A stretch of DNA of 64,000 nt from Bradyrhizobium liaoningense (GCF_018130955.1 NZ_JAFCJM010000005.1:62001-126000); one strand, 5' to 3'; counted from the first letter of the stretch, positions 8,873 through 18,195 are shown. A program made the numbers and translations. The notes: generated by a model from the letters alone, not told the origin.

Positions 8873-9406
8873 ATGATGGGTAAGGCGCTCGCGCCGAACC
8901 AGTCGAATCGAGGCGGCATGAGTGCGTTTCGCCAGAGTGTGGAGGCCATGATCCCGGCACTGCGCCGCTATGCGCGTGCGCTGGCGCGCGACGCCGACGT
9001 CGCCGACGATCTGGTGCAGGACACGCTGGTGCGCGCGTTGCGCTCTGAACGGTTGTTTCTCGGCGGCGACGTCAGGAGCTGGCTCTACACGATCCTGACC
9101 AACCTCAACAAGAACCGCCGCCGGTCGCTGGCGCGGCGCCCGCAATTCATGCCGCTGTCGGAGAACAATCCCGACGCCAGCGGCACCGAGGCGGAAGGAC
9201 GCGACATCGAAAAGGCGCTGGCAACGCTGGTCGAGGAGCAGCGCTCGGTGCTGCTGCTCGTGATGCTGGAGGGACTGAGCTATCGCGAGGTCGCCGACAT
9301 CCAGGGCGTGCCGATCGGCACCGTGATGTCGCGGCTCGCGCGCGCCCGGGCCCACATCAAGGCGGCGCTCGAAGGAACGCGCCCGGCGCTGAAACGGGTG
9401 AAATGA
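8873..9406 (+). CDS. ECF-type RNA polymerase sigma factor
   Basis: A 177-residue sigma-70 family ECF factor. Region 2 (about residues 20-85) contains RYARALARDADVADDLVQDTLVRAL and the Leu/Trp segment DVRSWLYTILTNLNKN; region 4 (about 120-170) contains EEQRSVLLLVMLEGLSYREVADIQGVPIGTVMSRLARAR, a clear helix-turn-helix. Alternative starts are ATG 8876 and 8918. A candidate anti-sigma gene follows after 106 bases. It is not EcfG-like in context: no PhyR, NepR or HWE gene adjoins it. Its target promoters are unknown. Confidence 0.9.
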   Translation: MMGKALAPNQSNRGGMSAFRQSVEAMIPALRRYARALARDADVADDLVQDTLVRALRSERLFLGGDVRSWLYTILTNLNKNRRRSLARRPQFMPLSENNPDASGTEAEGRDIEKALATLVEEQRSVLLLVMLEGLSYREVADIQGVPIGTVMSRLARARAHIKAALEGTRPALKRVK

Positions 9407-9512
9407 TGGCAGGGTTCATGCAAGGCATGGTGCAGGTCCTGTGCACCGACAAGGGACCAACGGATTTGAGCCGCAGACGAGAATTTGGGCCGACGAGCCA
9501 GAGACGACCGCG

Positions 9513-10286
9513 ATGACCGACGACCGCAAGATTTCAGTCACCGAAGACGAATTGCACGCCTATGTCGACGGCGAGCTGCCGGCCGAGCGCCGGGCCGACG
9601 TCGAGGCCTGGCTTGCCGCCCATCCCGAGGAGGCCGAGCGGGTGCAGTCCTGGCGGACCATGGCCGAGCTGCTGCACGCCCGCTACGATGCAATCGCGCA
9701 GGAGCCGGTACCGAAGCGGCTCGAGATCGAGCGGCTGGTGCGCCGGCCGCGGCAATGGATTTACGGCGCGGCTGCCGCCGCCCTGGTCGCCTTCGTCGCC
9801 GGCGGCGCGACCGGCTGGGTGGCGCATGGCGCCGCCAGCAAGCCGTCGGTCTTCCAGGCCTTCACCGTCGATGCGCTCGACGCCCACCGCCTCTATGTCG
9901 TCGAGGTCCGGCATCCCGTCGAGGTGCCCGGCAATGAGCGCGCCCATCTCCAGGCCTGGCTGACCAAGCGCTGCGGCTGGACCGTGTTCGCACCCGATCT
10001 GGAGGCGAGCGGGCTGAAGCTCGTTGGCGGCAGGCTGCTGCCGGGGCCGAACGGGCCTGCGTCCTTCCTGATGTATGAGGGCGCCTCGGGCGAGCGCTTC
10101 ACGATCTACACCGCCAAGACCGAAAGCGGCGAAACGCAGATGCGCTACGCGACGACGGATAAGGACAGCGCTCTGTTCTGGACCGACCGCGGCGTCGGCT
10201 ATGTCGTGAGCGGCGGCGGAGATCGCGACCGGCTCACCAAGGTGGCGCGCGCCGTCTACGACCAGGCGGAGAAAAACGGCATCTAG
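9513..10286 (+). CDS. Membrane-anchored anti-sigma factor
   Basis: A 257-residue protein with a cytoplasmic N-terminal anti-sigma-like segment (SVTEDELHAYVDGELPAERRADVEAWLAAHPEEAERVQSW), one transmembrane helix at about residues 86-107 (AAAAALVAFVAGGATGW) and a periplasmic domain of about 145 residues. The classical His-x3-Cys-x2-Cys zinc motif is absent. The ATG at 9513 fits the usual short N-terminus. Position right after the ECF gene makes it the probable membrane regulator of that sigma factor, releasing it upon an envelope signal; this is inference from gene order. Confidence 0.8.
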   Translation: MTDDRKISVTEDELHAYVDGELPAERRADVEAWLAAHPEEAERVQSWRTMAELLHARYDAIAQEPVPKRLEIERLVRRPRQWIYGAAAAALVAFVAGGATGWVAHGAASKPSVFQAFTVDALDAHRLYVVEVRHPVEVPGNERAHLQAWLTKRCGWTVFAPDLEASGLKLVGGRLLPGPNGPASFLMYEGASGERFTIYTAKTESGETQMRYATTDKDSALFWTDRGVGYVVSGGGDRDRLTKVARAVYDQAEKNGI

Positions 10287-10603
10287 ACAACCGCGCGATC
10301 ACGCCGCCCAGATTCGGTCATTGAAAATTTGGAATCACGTCATGGACGCGTCTCATTATCGCACCGGATGATCACGCGAAAATGAGCAGCGTTCGATCCG
10401 CCGATCGACGCGGGCGGCCTCGATTGGGGTTTTTGGTACCGCGCTGGTCCCCCTCTCGAGGCCGCACCTTATCGGCGACTGCCAAGCCGATCTGGCCAAG
10501 CAGCCGACACGCCGGACACGATAGCGTCGAAGCGCCATCGCGCTCCAGGCGTTCGTTGAGCATTCACCTGCTGGAAATGCCCTGAGGTAGCCGCAGCTCG
10601 TGC
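10287..10603. other. Intergenic region with no supported gene
   Basis: The 317 bases between the anti-sigma gene and the DnaJ-like gene (convergent ends) hold only short frames. One minus-strand frame of 63 codons (10372-10563) has a CPAC pair but no family match that I recognise. No terminator with a T-tract was found. Confidence 0.5.
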
Positions 10604-11560
10604 CTATCCGAGCCCGCTACGCGGATTGTAGGGGTGTTGGTCCCGCCACTTTTCCATCAATGCCTCAAGCTCGGCATCGTTCCCGTCCGGTAGCATAATC
10701 CTGATGGTAACGAAGAGGTCGCCGGTCCCGCCGGTCTTCGGCAGGCCCTTGCCCTTGAGGCGGAAGGTGCGGCCCGACGAGGTGTTTTTCGGGATCGTCA
10801 GCTCCACCGCGTTGCCCAGCGTCGGCACGCGGACCTTGCCGCCGAGCACGGCCTCGTAAAGCGTGATCGGCAAGTCGATCCGCAAGTCGGCGCCATCGAC
10901 CTTGAAGAAGGGATGCGGGCCAACCGTGATCGTGATCAGGAGGTCGCCGGGCGGGTGACCGGGCGCGGTCTCGCCCTGCCCCTTCAGCCGGATCTGCTGG
11001 CCGCTGGTGACGCCGGCCGGAAGCTTGACGTTGAGCTCCTTGCCGGTCGGCAGCCGGACGCGCTTCTCGCCGCCCTGAACCGCCTCTTCCAGAGAGACGG
11101 TCATGGCGACGTTCAGGTCGAGATCGACCCCGATCCCCCCGGTGTCAAACTCGAAGTGGGGACCGCCGGCGCCAGTACGCCCACCGCGCGCTCCGCCGCC
11201 AAACATGCTGTTGAGAATGTCCTCGAACGCGCCGCCGCCACCGGGGCCGGCGCCGCCGGAGCGGAACGTATAGCTCTCGAACCCGCCTGGGCCTGCACGC
11301 CCGCGCGAACCGCCGCCCGGAAAACCCTGGAAGCGCGGCTTGCCGTCAGCATCGATCTCGCCCCGGTCGAACTGCTTGCGCTTGTCCTCGTCGCCGAGGA
11401 TCTCGTTGGCCGTGTTGAGCTCGGCGAAGCGCTCGGCCGCCTTCGGATCGTTCTTGTTGCTGTCGGGATGATGCTTCTTGGCGAGCTTGCGATAGGCGCT
11501 TTTGATCGCGGCAGCGCTGGCGCTCCGCGGCACCCCCAAGACCTCATAGGGGTCGCGCAT
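10604..11560 (-). CDS. DnaJ-family co-chaperone without zinc finger (CbpA-like)
   Basis: A 318-residue type II DnaJ homologue. The J domain (residues 1-65) carries the HPD motif (KKHHPDSNK) that stimulates DnaK ATPase. A Gly/Phe-rich linker follows at about 70-135 ([25 protein letters not shown]). The C-terminal peptide-binding domains begin near [19 protein letters not shown] and end with the dimerisation segment. The CxxCxGxG zinc region of DnaJ is missing, as in CbpA. No dnaK is near. It is transcribed alone, away from the surface-lipoprotein gene. Confidence 0.9.
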   Translation of the reverse strand: MRDPYEVLGVPRSASAAAIKSAYRKLAKKHHPDSNKNDPKAAERFAELNTANEILGDEDKRKQFDRGEIDADGKPRFQGFPGGGSRGRAGPGGFESYTFRSGGAGPGGGGAFEDILNSMFGGGARGGRTGAGGPHFEFDTGGIGVDLDLNVAMTVSLEEAVQGGEKRVRLPTGKELNVKLPAGVTSGQQIRLKGQGETAPGHPPGDLLITITVGPHPFFKVDGADLRIDLPITLYEAVLGGKVRVPTLGNAVELTIPKNTSSGRTFRLKGKGLPKTGGTGDLFVTIRIMLPDGNDAELEALMEKWRDQHPYNPRSGLG

Positions 11561-11670
11561 CCGTCACGTCTCCTTCAGGGAAATCGATTGTTCCAAAGGG
11601 GCTCCCCGCCCCACCCTTGGCTTCATCTGGGGTTGCCGTGGCATTTTTGCAACTAGCCTTCGGGGCTAAA

Positions 11671-12099
11671 CTAGCTACGCCACGGCTTTAGCGTATGAAT
11701 CTCCCAGCGGCCATGGCCAGCTTGGCAGCCGGCGCCTTGGAGCCAGCTTTCGGTGCGGCCGTTGACGTAGCTCGCCAGGAAATCCCGGCATTTGCGGCCA
11801 TCCTCGGCGGCATAGGACTGCGCGATCGGGGTCACCGAGCCGCGCGCCCCGGTCTCCGGATTCTCCCAATGCTGGCTGGAATCCTTGTCGCCCTTGCTCA
11901 GGACGTCGGAGGCGGCGTTGCGGGTAAAGGCCAGGTCGCTGTCGGTCGGGGGCGCCTCTTTTTCCGGGATGGACGCGGTGACGTCGCCGTCGTCCATCTT
12001 GGCCATCGGTCCCTTCTCAAGTCCCTTGGCAAGCTGCGAGCCGTCGTTGCGCGAGAAGCTGCAGCCGCCGGTGCCGAGCCCGATCAGAATCATCGTCAT
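11671..12099 (-). CDS. RT0821/Lpp0805-family surface lipoprotein
   Basis: A 142-residue probable lipoprotein. From ATG 12099 it begins with a short hydrophobic stretch and a lipobox GTGGC (Cys about residue 13). The C-terminal half (NPETGARGSVTPIAQSYAAEDGRKCRDFLASYVNGRTESWLQGAGC) matches the 17-kDa-antigen-like RT0821/Lpp0805 surface protein family, with two conserved Cys. The open frame continues upstream to 12255, overlapping pdxH, but that part is not signal-like and the start is uncertain. The gene is divergent from pdxH. Its function in the envelope is unknown. Confidence 0.75.
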   Translation of the reverse strand: MTMILIGLGTGGCSFSRNDGSQLAKGLEKGPMAKMDDGDVTASIPEKEAPPTDSDLAFTRNAASDVLSKGDKDSSQHWENPETGARGSVTPIAQSYAAEDGRKCRDFLASYVNGRTESWLQGAGCQAGHGRWEIHTLKPWRS

Positions 12100-12212
12100 G
12101 ACGAGGCCGGAGGGCCGGATCGCCGATAGGCCAACGCGTCCCCATGCCCTATATAAGGCGATAGTGGACAACAGCGCGCTTTGGGCCGCGGTACGCAACT
12201 CGGACTCCAGAC

Positions 12213-12854
12213 ATGACCGACACGACCTCGATGAAACACCAGACACCCTTAACATCCGGTGATTTCACCGCTGCCGAGGAACCGTTTGCGCTGTTCGAGG
12301 CCTGGTTGAACGAGGCGATCAAGAGCGAACCGAACGATCCGAACGCCATGGCGCTCGCGACCGTCGATTCGGACGGGCTGCCGGACGTGCGTATGGTGCT
12401 GATGAAGGGCTTCGATTCCGACGGATTCGTCTTCTACAGCCACATCGCCAGCCAAAAGGGCCGCGAACTCGCCGCAAATCCTAAGGCGGCGTTACTTTTT
12501 CACTGGAAGTCGCTGCGCCGTCAGGTGCGCATCCGCGGCAACGTGTCGCCCGTCACCGACGCCGAGGCCGACGCCTATTTCGCCACCCGCCCCAAGCAGG
12601 CGCAGATCGGCGCCTGGGCGAGCAAGCAGTCGCAAGCGCTGGAGAGCCGCTTCGCCTTCGAGCAGGCGATTGCTAAGGTCGCCGCCAAATACGTCATCGG
12701 CGAGGTGCCGCGGCCGCCCGGCTGGAGCGGCTGGCGCGTCACCCCGTCGCGCATCGAGTTCTGGCATGACCGCCCGTTCCGCTTGCACGACCGCATCGAA
12801 TTTCGCCGTGACGCGGCCGGCCAGCCGTGGTCCAAGACGCGGATGTATCCGTAG
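12213..12854 (+). CDS. pdxH: Pyridoxamine 5'-phosphate oxidase
   Basis: A 213-residue FMN-dependent oxidase that converts PNP/PMP to pyridoxal 5'-phosphate. Diagnostic segments are [19 protein letters not shown], the FMN-binding [26 protein letters not shown], and the C-terminal [32 protein letters not shown] with the terminal RMYP. Length matches the family. It starts divergently from the lipoprotein gene, and an SDR gene follows after 22 bases, perhaps in one operon. Confidence 0.95.
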   Translation: MTDTTSMKHQTPLTSGDFTAAEEPFALFEAWLNEAIKSEPNDPNAMALATVDSDGLPDVRMVLMKGFDSDGFVFYSHIASQKGRELAANPKAALLFHWKSLRRQVRIRGNVSPVTDAEADAYFATRPKQAQIGAWASKQSQALESRFAFEQAIAKVAAKYVIGEVPRPPGWSGWRVTPSRIEFWHDRPFRLHDRIEFRRDAAGQPWSKTRMYP

Positions 12855-12876
12855 AGTTGTGAACTGAAAGACCTCA

Positions 12877-13629
12877 ATGCCGCATGCATCCAACGTGCCC
12901 CGACGCACGCTGCTCCTGACCGGGGCCAGCCGCGGCATCGGCCATGCCACCGTGATCCGCTTCTCCTCCGCCGGCTGGCGCGTCATCACCTGCTCGCGGC
13001 ATCCGTTTCCGGAAGATTGCCCGTGGGACGCGGGGCCTGAGGATCACATCCAGGTCGACCTTGCCGACCCCGAGGACACCGCGCGCGCGATCTCCGACAT
13101 CCGCAACCGGCTCGAAGGCGGCGCGCTGCACGCGCTGGTCAATAACGCCGCGATCTCGCCGAAGGGTCCAGGCGGCTCGCGGCTCGGCTCCGTCGATACC
13201 GACCTCGACACCTGGACGCATGTGTTTCACGTCAACTTCTTCGCACCAATCATGATCGCGCGTGGCCTGATCGAGGAATTGAAGGCCGCCAAGGGCTCGG
13301 TCGTGAACGTCACCTCGATCGCCGGCTCGCGCGTGCACCCATTCGCGGGCGCCGCTTACGCCACCTCCAAGGCCGCGCTCGCAGCACTGACGCGCGAGAT
13401 GGCCTCGGACTTCGGCCGCGTCGGCGTGCGCGTCAATGCGATCGCCCCGGGCGAGATCGACACCTCGATCCTGTCGCCCGGCACCGAGAAGATTGTCGAC
13501 CAACAGATCCCGATGCACCGGCTCGGCACACCGGACGAGGTCGCCAAGATCATCTACGTGCTGTGTACAGAGACGTCGTCCTACGTGAATGGTGCCGAGA
13601 TCCACATCAACGGCGGGCAGCACGTTTAG
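12877..13629 (+). CDS. SDR-family oxidoreductase
   Basis: A 250-residue classical short-chain dehydrogenase/reductase. It has the Rossmann motif TGASRGIGHA (about residues 14-23), NNAAISP, the catalytic Ser in NVTSIAGSRVH, and the YATSKAALAAL motif with Tyr and Lys. The C-terminus ends GAEIHINGGQHV. The substrate is not predictable. It lies 22 bases after pdxH and 18 before a methyltransferase gene, so the three probably form one transcription unit. Confidence 0.9.
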   Translation: MPHASNVPRRTLLLTGASRGIGHATVIRFSSAGWRVITCSRHPFPEDCPWDAGPEDHIQVDLADPEDTARAISDIRNRLEGGALHALVNNAAISPKGPGGSRLGSVDTDLDTWTHVFHVNFFAPIMIARGLIEELKAAKGSVVNVTSIAGSRVHPFAGAAYATSKAALAALTREMASDFGRVGVRVNAIAPGEIDTSILSPGTEKIVDQQIPMHRLGTPDEVAKIIYVLCTETSSYVNGAEIHINGGQHV

Positions 13630-13647
13630 GCGGATCGCAGGCAAAGC

Positions 13648-14418
13648 ATGGGCCGGTTTGCGAGCACGGCATCACTCTATGAGGAGTTGCGGCCGCCTTA
13701 CCCGCCCGAGTTCTTTCGCAGCGTCGCGCAAGAGCTCGGCCTCTCCAAACGATGCGCCCTGATCGATCTGGGCACCGGACCCGGACTGCTGGCACTTGGC
13801 TTCGCTGCCTATGTCGGCCGCATCGTCGGCGTCGACCCTGAACCCGAAATGCTCGATGCGGCGCGACACGCGGCCGCGCGCGCAGGCCACGCGCTCACGC
13901 TGATCGAAGGCAAGGCCGAGACGCTTGCCTCCGGCATCGGCAGCTTTGACGTCGTGACGATCGGCCGCGCGCTGCATTGGATGGATCGGGAGCCGACGCT
14001 TGCGCTGCTGGAGCGGCTGGTCGCGAGCGACGGCGCGATTCTGATCTGCGCATCCTTCTCAGCCACCGATGGTCGCAACCCCTGGCTTGATGGCTACAAT
14101 GAAGTCCGCCGCCGCTGGTCTCCGGCTCGCCTCTGGGAAGAGGCCGGCCGCGGCACGCGGGCCCACCGCGACCTTCCCGCGTTCTTTCGTAGCAGCGCCT
14201 TTCAGCCTGCCGAGCTCGTCACGGTCGAGACGAGCCACGCGGTCAACGTCGAGGACCTGGTACGGCGCACCCTCACCTACTCGTCGTCTTCGCCGGAGGT
14301 GTTGGGCGACAATGTCGAGGCCATGCTGCGCGATGTCAGGGAATGCCTGGCTTCCTTCAGCCGCGACGGCCTGATCGCCGAGACCATCGTGTCAACGGCG
14401 CAGATCATCAAGCGCTAG
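13648..14418 (+). CDS. Class I SAM-dependent methyltransferase
   Basis: A 256-residue methyltransferase of the Methyltransf_11 type. Motif I LIDLGTGPGLLALGFA binds the SAM moiety (about residues 38-53), followed by VGVDPEPEMLDAARHAA (acidic motif II) and DVVTIGRALHWMDRE in place of motif IV. The C-terminal 100 residues resemble those of trans-aconitate or ubiquinone-type methyltransferases but give no specific substrate. It is the last gene of the pdxH-SDR run; a strong hairpin follows. Confidence 0.88.
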   Translation: MGRFASTASLYEELRPPYPPEFFRSVAQELGLSKRCALIDLGTGPGLLALGFAAYVGRIVGVDPEPEMLDAARHAAARAGHALTLIEGKAETLASGIGSFDVVTIGRALHWMDREPTLALLERLVASDGAILICASFSATDGRNPWLDGYNEVRRRWSPARLWEEAGRGTRAHRDLPAFFRSSAFQPAELVTVETSHAVNVEDLVRRTLTYSSSSPEVLGDNVEAMLRDVRECLASFSRDGLIAETIVSTAQIIKR

Positions 14419-14442
14419 AGGATTTGCCGCGGAACACGGAAG

Positions 14443-14486
14443 CAAGGCAATCCAGACAAGGCCGCCGCAAGACCTGGATTGCCTTG
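14443..14486. terminator. Large hairpin between convergent genes (bidirectional terminator-like)
   Basis: CAAGGCAATCCAG (14443-14455) and CTGGATTGCCTTG (14474-14486) are perfect 13-base inverted complements with an 18-base loop. It lies between the ends of the convergent methyltransferase and 72-residue genes. There is no T-tract, so a role as a terminator is inferred from position. Confidence 0.5.
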
Positions 14487-14499
14487 ACCCTTCCGTCTC

Positions 14500-14718
14500 T
14501 CAATCGGCGCGAATACGACGCGACGGTTCCCGCAGCCGCGGAGCGGCCATGTTGAACGCAGTCGAGCAGTCGTCGTCGTTCTCGCCGTCGAGCAGCGGTG
14601 CACCACAGTGCCGGCACAGCCGTGCCGACAACGACGGCGCCTTGCCGCTCGCCACGACCTGACGATAGCTTGCCAGATCGATGACGTTGCGGGGCGACGT
14701 TATGTGTTTTTCAACCAT
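14500..14718 (-). CDS. Hypothetical protein with a CxxC pair
   Basis: A 72-residue protein of unknown function. The middle contains CRHCGAPLLDGENDDDCS: a CxxC followed by an acidic patch and a third Cys, suggesting a small zinc-binding knuckle. The C-terminus is basic. AGGAA lies before the ATG. It is a single gene, convergent with the methyltransferase. Similar short proteins occur in Bradyrhizobium genomes; I recognise no named family. Confidence 0.65.
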   Translation of the reverse strand: MVEKHITSPRNVIDLASYRQVVASGKAPSLSARLCRHCGAPLLDGENDDDCSTAFNMAAPRLREPSRRIRAD

Positions 14719-14912
14719 GGCTGTTCCTCGCGGCTACACCCTGCTTATCGCAGACAAGTTTCGCCCAAACGTTCAGCCCACCGCTCAAATTTTACCGGAG
14801 GAATTGGGGCGACTGTGACGCGTCACCGCGCGGCCAGAATCCCGATCTATTCTGCGACACCATCCGCCGTCTCTCTGCGACGGGCGTAAGGTCTCGGTCA
14901 CTATCTTTGTTT

Positions 14913-15006
14913 GAGCATGATCTCCGCGCAAACGCGCTCGGCATTTGTCGCGCGAGAGAACCGCTGCACACTTGCGTTAGCGCATCGGTTCCGGGTGATG
15001 CTCTAG
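14913..15006. repeat. Degenerate rhizobial GAGCATGATC-type repeat
   Basis: It begins GAGCATGATC and ends GTGATGCTCTAGAG, with a GC-rich partly palindromic centre. The ends are inverted relative to each other. The element resembles the intergenic palindrome found complete at 52602-52649, but with a longer, diverged middle. Its right end overlaps the stop codon of corA. Confidence 0.6.
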
Positions 15007-15980
15007 AGCCACTTCTTCCATTTGAAGATCCAGTACGGCACGATCGCCGCGATCAGCATCATCACCAGCGCCATCGGATAGCCGTGGACCCATTCGAGTT
15101 CCGGCATCATCTTGAAGTTCATGCCGTAGATCGAGGCGATCAGCGTCGGTGGCATCAGGACAACAGCCATGACCGAGAACAGCTTGATGATGTTGTTCTG
15201 CTCGAGATTGACGACGCCGAGCATGGCGTCGAGCACGAAGGTGATCTTGTTGGAGAGATAAGAGGCGTGATCGGTCAGCGAGCTCACGTCGCGCTGCATG
15301 GTCTTGAGCTGCTCGCGCATGTCCTTGGACCATTTCACGCCCTCCACGATCGCCGAAAGGAACGCGACGACGCGGCCGATCGAGACCAGGCTTTCGCGAA
15401 CCTTGGAGGTCAGGTCGCCCTTGCGGCCGATCGCGATCAGAATCTGGGAATATTGCTTGGCATGGCCATGGCGCTCGCTCTCAGGCTCGAAGATGTCGTG
15501 CGAGACCTGGTCGATCTCGGCCCCGCAGCGCTCGAGAATGTCGGCGCAGCGGTCGATCACCGCGTCCAGGAGTTCCATCAGCACCATCTCACCCGTGAGG
15601 GCCGGCGTGCAGGACCGGGCAAGCTTGGCTTCGACCAGCGAGAACGGCTTGGGCTGATCGTAGCGGACGGTCACCAGGCGGTGGTCGCCGAGGATGAAGG
15701 TGACGGCCGTGGTTCGGGGCATGTCGGTGTCGGACTGGCACATCAGCGTCGCCGTCATGTAGCGCGCGCCGTTCTCAATATAGAGGCGGCTGGAGATCTC
15801 GATCTCCTGCATGTCTTCCCGGGTCGGGATGGCAATGCCCGCGAGCCGTTCGACCGCCTTGTCCTCCGCGGCCGTTGGACTGACCAGGTCGATCCACACC
15901 GCATTCTCAGGCATCGCCGCGAGATTATCGACGACCACCTTCTTCAGGGAGGACTCGGAGGGAACAAACACCGAAAACAT
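15003..15980 (-). CDS. corA: CorA-family magnesium/divalent cation transporter
   Basis: A 325-residue CorA protein. The long N-terminal cytoplasmic part has the alpha/beta domain and coiled stalk helix, and the C-terminus has two membrane helices. The signature GMN is present in IYGMNFKMMPELEW, and the protein ends with a basic FKWKKWL. The ATG at 15980 has GGAG 7 bases upstream and is preferred over 16016. It probably takes up Mg2+ (or Co2+/Ni2+) as a homopentamer in the inner membrane. It stands alone on the minus strand. Confidence 0.93.
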   Translation of the reverse strand: MFSVFVPSESSLKKVVVDNLAAMPENAVWIDLVSPTAAEDKAVERLAGIAIPTREDMQEIEISSRLYIENGARYMTATLMCQSDTDMPRTTAVTFILGDHRLVTVRYDQPKPFSLVEAKLARSCTPALTGEMVLMELLDAVIDRCADILERCGAEIDQVSHDIFEPESERHGHAKQYSQILIAIGRKGDLTSKVRESLVSIGRVVAFLSAIVEGVKWSKDMREQLKTMQRDVSSLTDHASYLSNKITFVLDAMLGVVNLEQNNIIKLFSVMAVVLMPPTLIASIYGMNFKMMPELEWVHGYPMALVMMLIAAIVPYWIFKWKKWL

Positions 15981-16323
15981 GAACAACTCCAACCAAGGGC
16001 CGCGCGCGATGACCAAGAGCCCTTAGCCCGATTCTGACAAGTCCAAGATGACAGCCACATTAACGGAGCATTCGCATTTGTGGCGGCCAAGCGGCGCAAG
16101 CGTGGCACGGTTTCGACAGTTGGGCATCTCTTGCCCAAAAAACTGCCCGGAGTCGAAAAACTTGCGGCAAAAAAGCCACAGCTGGCGTCTTGCAGCGCGG
16201 GAAAAGGCCCTAAACGCTGGAATTGTGGCAGAATTCGACGATAATGCGGGGATTAACGGAGTCGTGGAACTTGGGTGCGAAACTCAGGTTTTGCGAGCGG
16301 CTTGTTTCGATTGGAACCAAACC
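15981..16323. other. Divergent intergenic region
   Basis: The 343 bases between the divergent corA and L,D-transpeptidase starts contain no supported gene. The region should hold both promoters. A plus-strand open frame enters it but has no protein-like composition upstream of the lipoprotein start at 16324. Confidence 0.5.
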
Positions 16324-17001
16324 ATGTCGTCGCTGAAAGTTACGTTTGGGATTGTGGCCACCGGCCTGATGTTGTCAGGCTGCATGCAGGCCACAACCTA
16401 TGAGGCAACTAACACGCAGAACTTCAAGCCGCGTGACAAGGATTTGCTCTCCAAGGTGAGCTACGTGAAGACGCCGGTTGCGGAGCCCTTCCGCCGCGCG
16501 ATCGTGGAGTATCACCGTAAGGAGTCGCCCGGTTCGATCGTGGTCGATTCCGACAATCACTACCTCTACTACGTGATGGATGGCGGCAAGGCGATCCGCT
16601 ACGGCATCACCGTCGGCGAAGAAGCCATGGCCTGGTCGGGCATTGCCAAGATCGGCAGCATGACCGAGTGGCCGGCCTGGCACCCGACCCCGAGCGAAAT
16701 CTCGCGCCTGGGCGTGCCGACCTTCGTGGCGCCGGGCCCGGACAATCCGATGGGCTCCCGCGCGATGTATCTCTACTCGGGCGGCAAGGACACGCTGTTC
16801 CGCATCCACGGGACCAACCAGCCTGAATATATTGGCGCTTCGATCTCATCTGGCTGCATCCGCATGACCAATGAGGACGCGATCGACCTCTACAACCGCG
16901 TCAAGGTCGGCACCATCGTGGTCGTGCTCGAGCCGAAGCACGGCGACTCCCCCTACAATTCGCGGCTCGCGCTGCAGGGTGGCGGCACCAATTCCTTCTA
17001 G
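16324..17001 (+). CDS. L,D-transpeptidase (YkuD domain) lipoprotein
   Basis: A 225-residue exported protein with a lipoprotein signal (residues 1-19, lipobox LMLSGC). The YkuD catalytic domain spans about residues 75-205: SIVVDSDNHYLYYVMDGGKAIRYGITVG, then the active-site HGTNQPEYIGASISSGCIRM with catalytic His, Ser-x-Gly-Cys and Arg. Such enzymes form 3-3 crosslinks in peptidoglycan or tether outer-membrane proteins to it. The ATG at 16324 is chosen because it opens the signal peptide. A strong terminator follows. Confidence 0.92.
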   Translation: MSSLKVTFGIVATGLMLSGCMQATTYEATNTQNFKPRDKDLLSKVSYVKTPVAEPFRRAIVEYHRKESPGSIVVDSDNHYLYYVMDGGKAIRYGITVGEEAMAWSGIAKIGSMTEWPAWHPTPSEISRLGVPTFVAPGPDNPMGSRAMYLYSGGKDTLFRIHGTNQPEYIGASISSGCIRMTNEDAIDLYNRVKVGTIVVVLEPKHGDSPYNSRLALQGGGTNSF

Positions 17002-17028
17002 CTGGAACGGTCCTGAAGATTTCCCAGA

Positions 17029-17055
17029 AGCGCCGGTTTTCACCGGCGCTTTTTT
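17029..17055 (+). terminator. Rho-independent terminator
   Basis: AGCGCCGG (17029-17036) pairs with CCGGCGCT (17043-17050) across a 6-base loop, followed by six T. It ends the L,D-transpeptidase transcript and overlaps the last codons of the convergent extensin-like gene. Confidence 0.9.
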
Positions 17056-18131
17056 GTTGCCGGCTTGCGTGACGGCTCGGGCTCGTCCGCAGGCGCCTCC
17101 TTCGGCGTGGCGTCCGGCTTGGCAGCCGGCAAATCGGCGCCGTCCTTCGCCCCGTCCGCCTTCGCCCCGTCAGTTTTGGCGGCAACCTCGCGCGGCGGGG
17201 CCTCCTCCGGCCGCTCGGCCGGCAGGCGCGGCGCGACCTGCGGTAGCGGATCCCAGACGTTCCACTGGCAGATGCGGTAGTCGTTGCGCCGCTGCATGAG
17301 ATCGAGATGGATGTGGTCCTCGTGATACCAATCCGATCCCGGCCCCAGCACGGTCGAAAAGCGCGAGCAGACCGAATGCAGCACGCGCTCGCGCACGTCC
17401 CGCGCCACGTTGCGATCGGTCAGGTTGATCGACTGTCCGTTGGCGAGCTTGAAGGCGCGCACGTCGAGCGCATTGGCGCGGCCGTGCTCCGACAGCATCG
17501 CGCCGGCGATGCGGTTGCGGCCGCGGCACTCGAAGGAGTCGAAATTGTCGAGGTCGCTGATGGTGGAGCCCAGGCTTGCCGCAAGCGGCGCCATGTCGGA
17601 CCGCACCCAGTCGGCAATCGTCGACGCCATGGTGCAGCGAAGCACCGCCGCGGGCTTGACCGACACCTTCCGCTTGTCGGGCAGCACGATCGCTTCCAGC
17701 CGCACCAAATCCTCGCCGCCGCAGCCGCCGGGCCCCTTGATGTCGGGGATGGAGGGCGCGACGGCGATGTCTTCGGTCAGCGCCTGCCGGCAGGCAGATA
17801 GCTGCCGCTCGGCAGGCGCGGCCGGTTCCGACGGCTTCTCGGCCGCGGGCCTCTCTTCTTCTGCGGGAGCGTGCGGAACGGCCTTCGGCGCCTCCGCCGG
17901 GCGCGGCCGCGGCAGCGGAATCTTCGCGGTGTGAACCGCCCCGCGCCGCATTGGCGTGCTCTTGGGTGCGCCGAAGCCGAACAGGTCGAGCGGCGCGGTA
18001 TATTTTCGCGCCTGCGCCGGCTCTGTCAGCGCCACGGCCGCGCCCAGCGCAACGGTAACCATTGCCGCACCGGCGGACATAAAGCCGCGACAAGACCATT
18101 TGCGGCGATGGTTCCGCAGGCTAAAATTCAT
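17040..18131 (-). CDS. Extensin-like C-terminal domain protein
   Basis: A 363-residue exported protein. An N-terminal signal/anchor (about residues 15-38, AAMVTVALGAAVALTEPAQA) is followed by a Pro/Ala/Glu-rich linker (about 60-110). The extensin-like C-terminal domain then appears: IKGPGGCGGEDLVRLEAI, MLSEHGRANALDVRAFKL (conserved HGxAxD, metal-binding in related peptidases) and SDWYHEDHIHLDL. The final 60 residues are again Pro/Lys-rich. The fold resembles D-Ala-D-Ala carboxypeptidases, so a cell-wall role is inferred. The gene is convergent with the L,D-transpeptidase. Confidence 0.85.
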   Translation of the reverse strand: MNFSLRNHRRKWSCRGFMSAGAAMVTVALGAAVALTEPAQARKYTAPLDLFGFGAPKSTPMRRGAVHTAKIPLPRPRPAEAPKAVPHAPAEEERPAAEKPSEPAAPAERQLSACRQALTEDIAVAPSIPDIKGPGGCGGEDLVRLEAIVLPDKRKVSVKPAAVLRCTMASTIADWVRSDMAPLAASLGSTISDLDNFDSFECRGRNRIAGAMLSEHGRANALDVRAFKLANGQSINLTDRNVARDVRERVLHSVCSRFSTVLGPGSDWYHEDHIHLDLMQRRNDYRICQWNVWDPLPQVAPRLPAERPEEAPPREVAAKTDGAKADGAKDGADLPAAKPDATPKEAPADEPEPSRKPATKKRR

Positions 18132-18195
18132 GACAAGTTTTTGGCCTGCGCTGAGGGCGATAACAAGTCCAGCGAATAATCGGAGGAACGTCGGA

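Noticed and set aside
10372..10563. 63-codon minus-strand frame with a CPAC pair
   Set aside because: Composition is unlike neighbouring proteins, and no family is recognised.
14761..14889. Short plus-strand frame before the GAGCATGATC-type repeat
   Set aside because: No ribosome site, no protein-like features; treated as intergenic.
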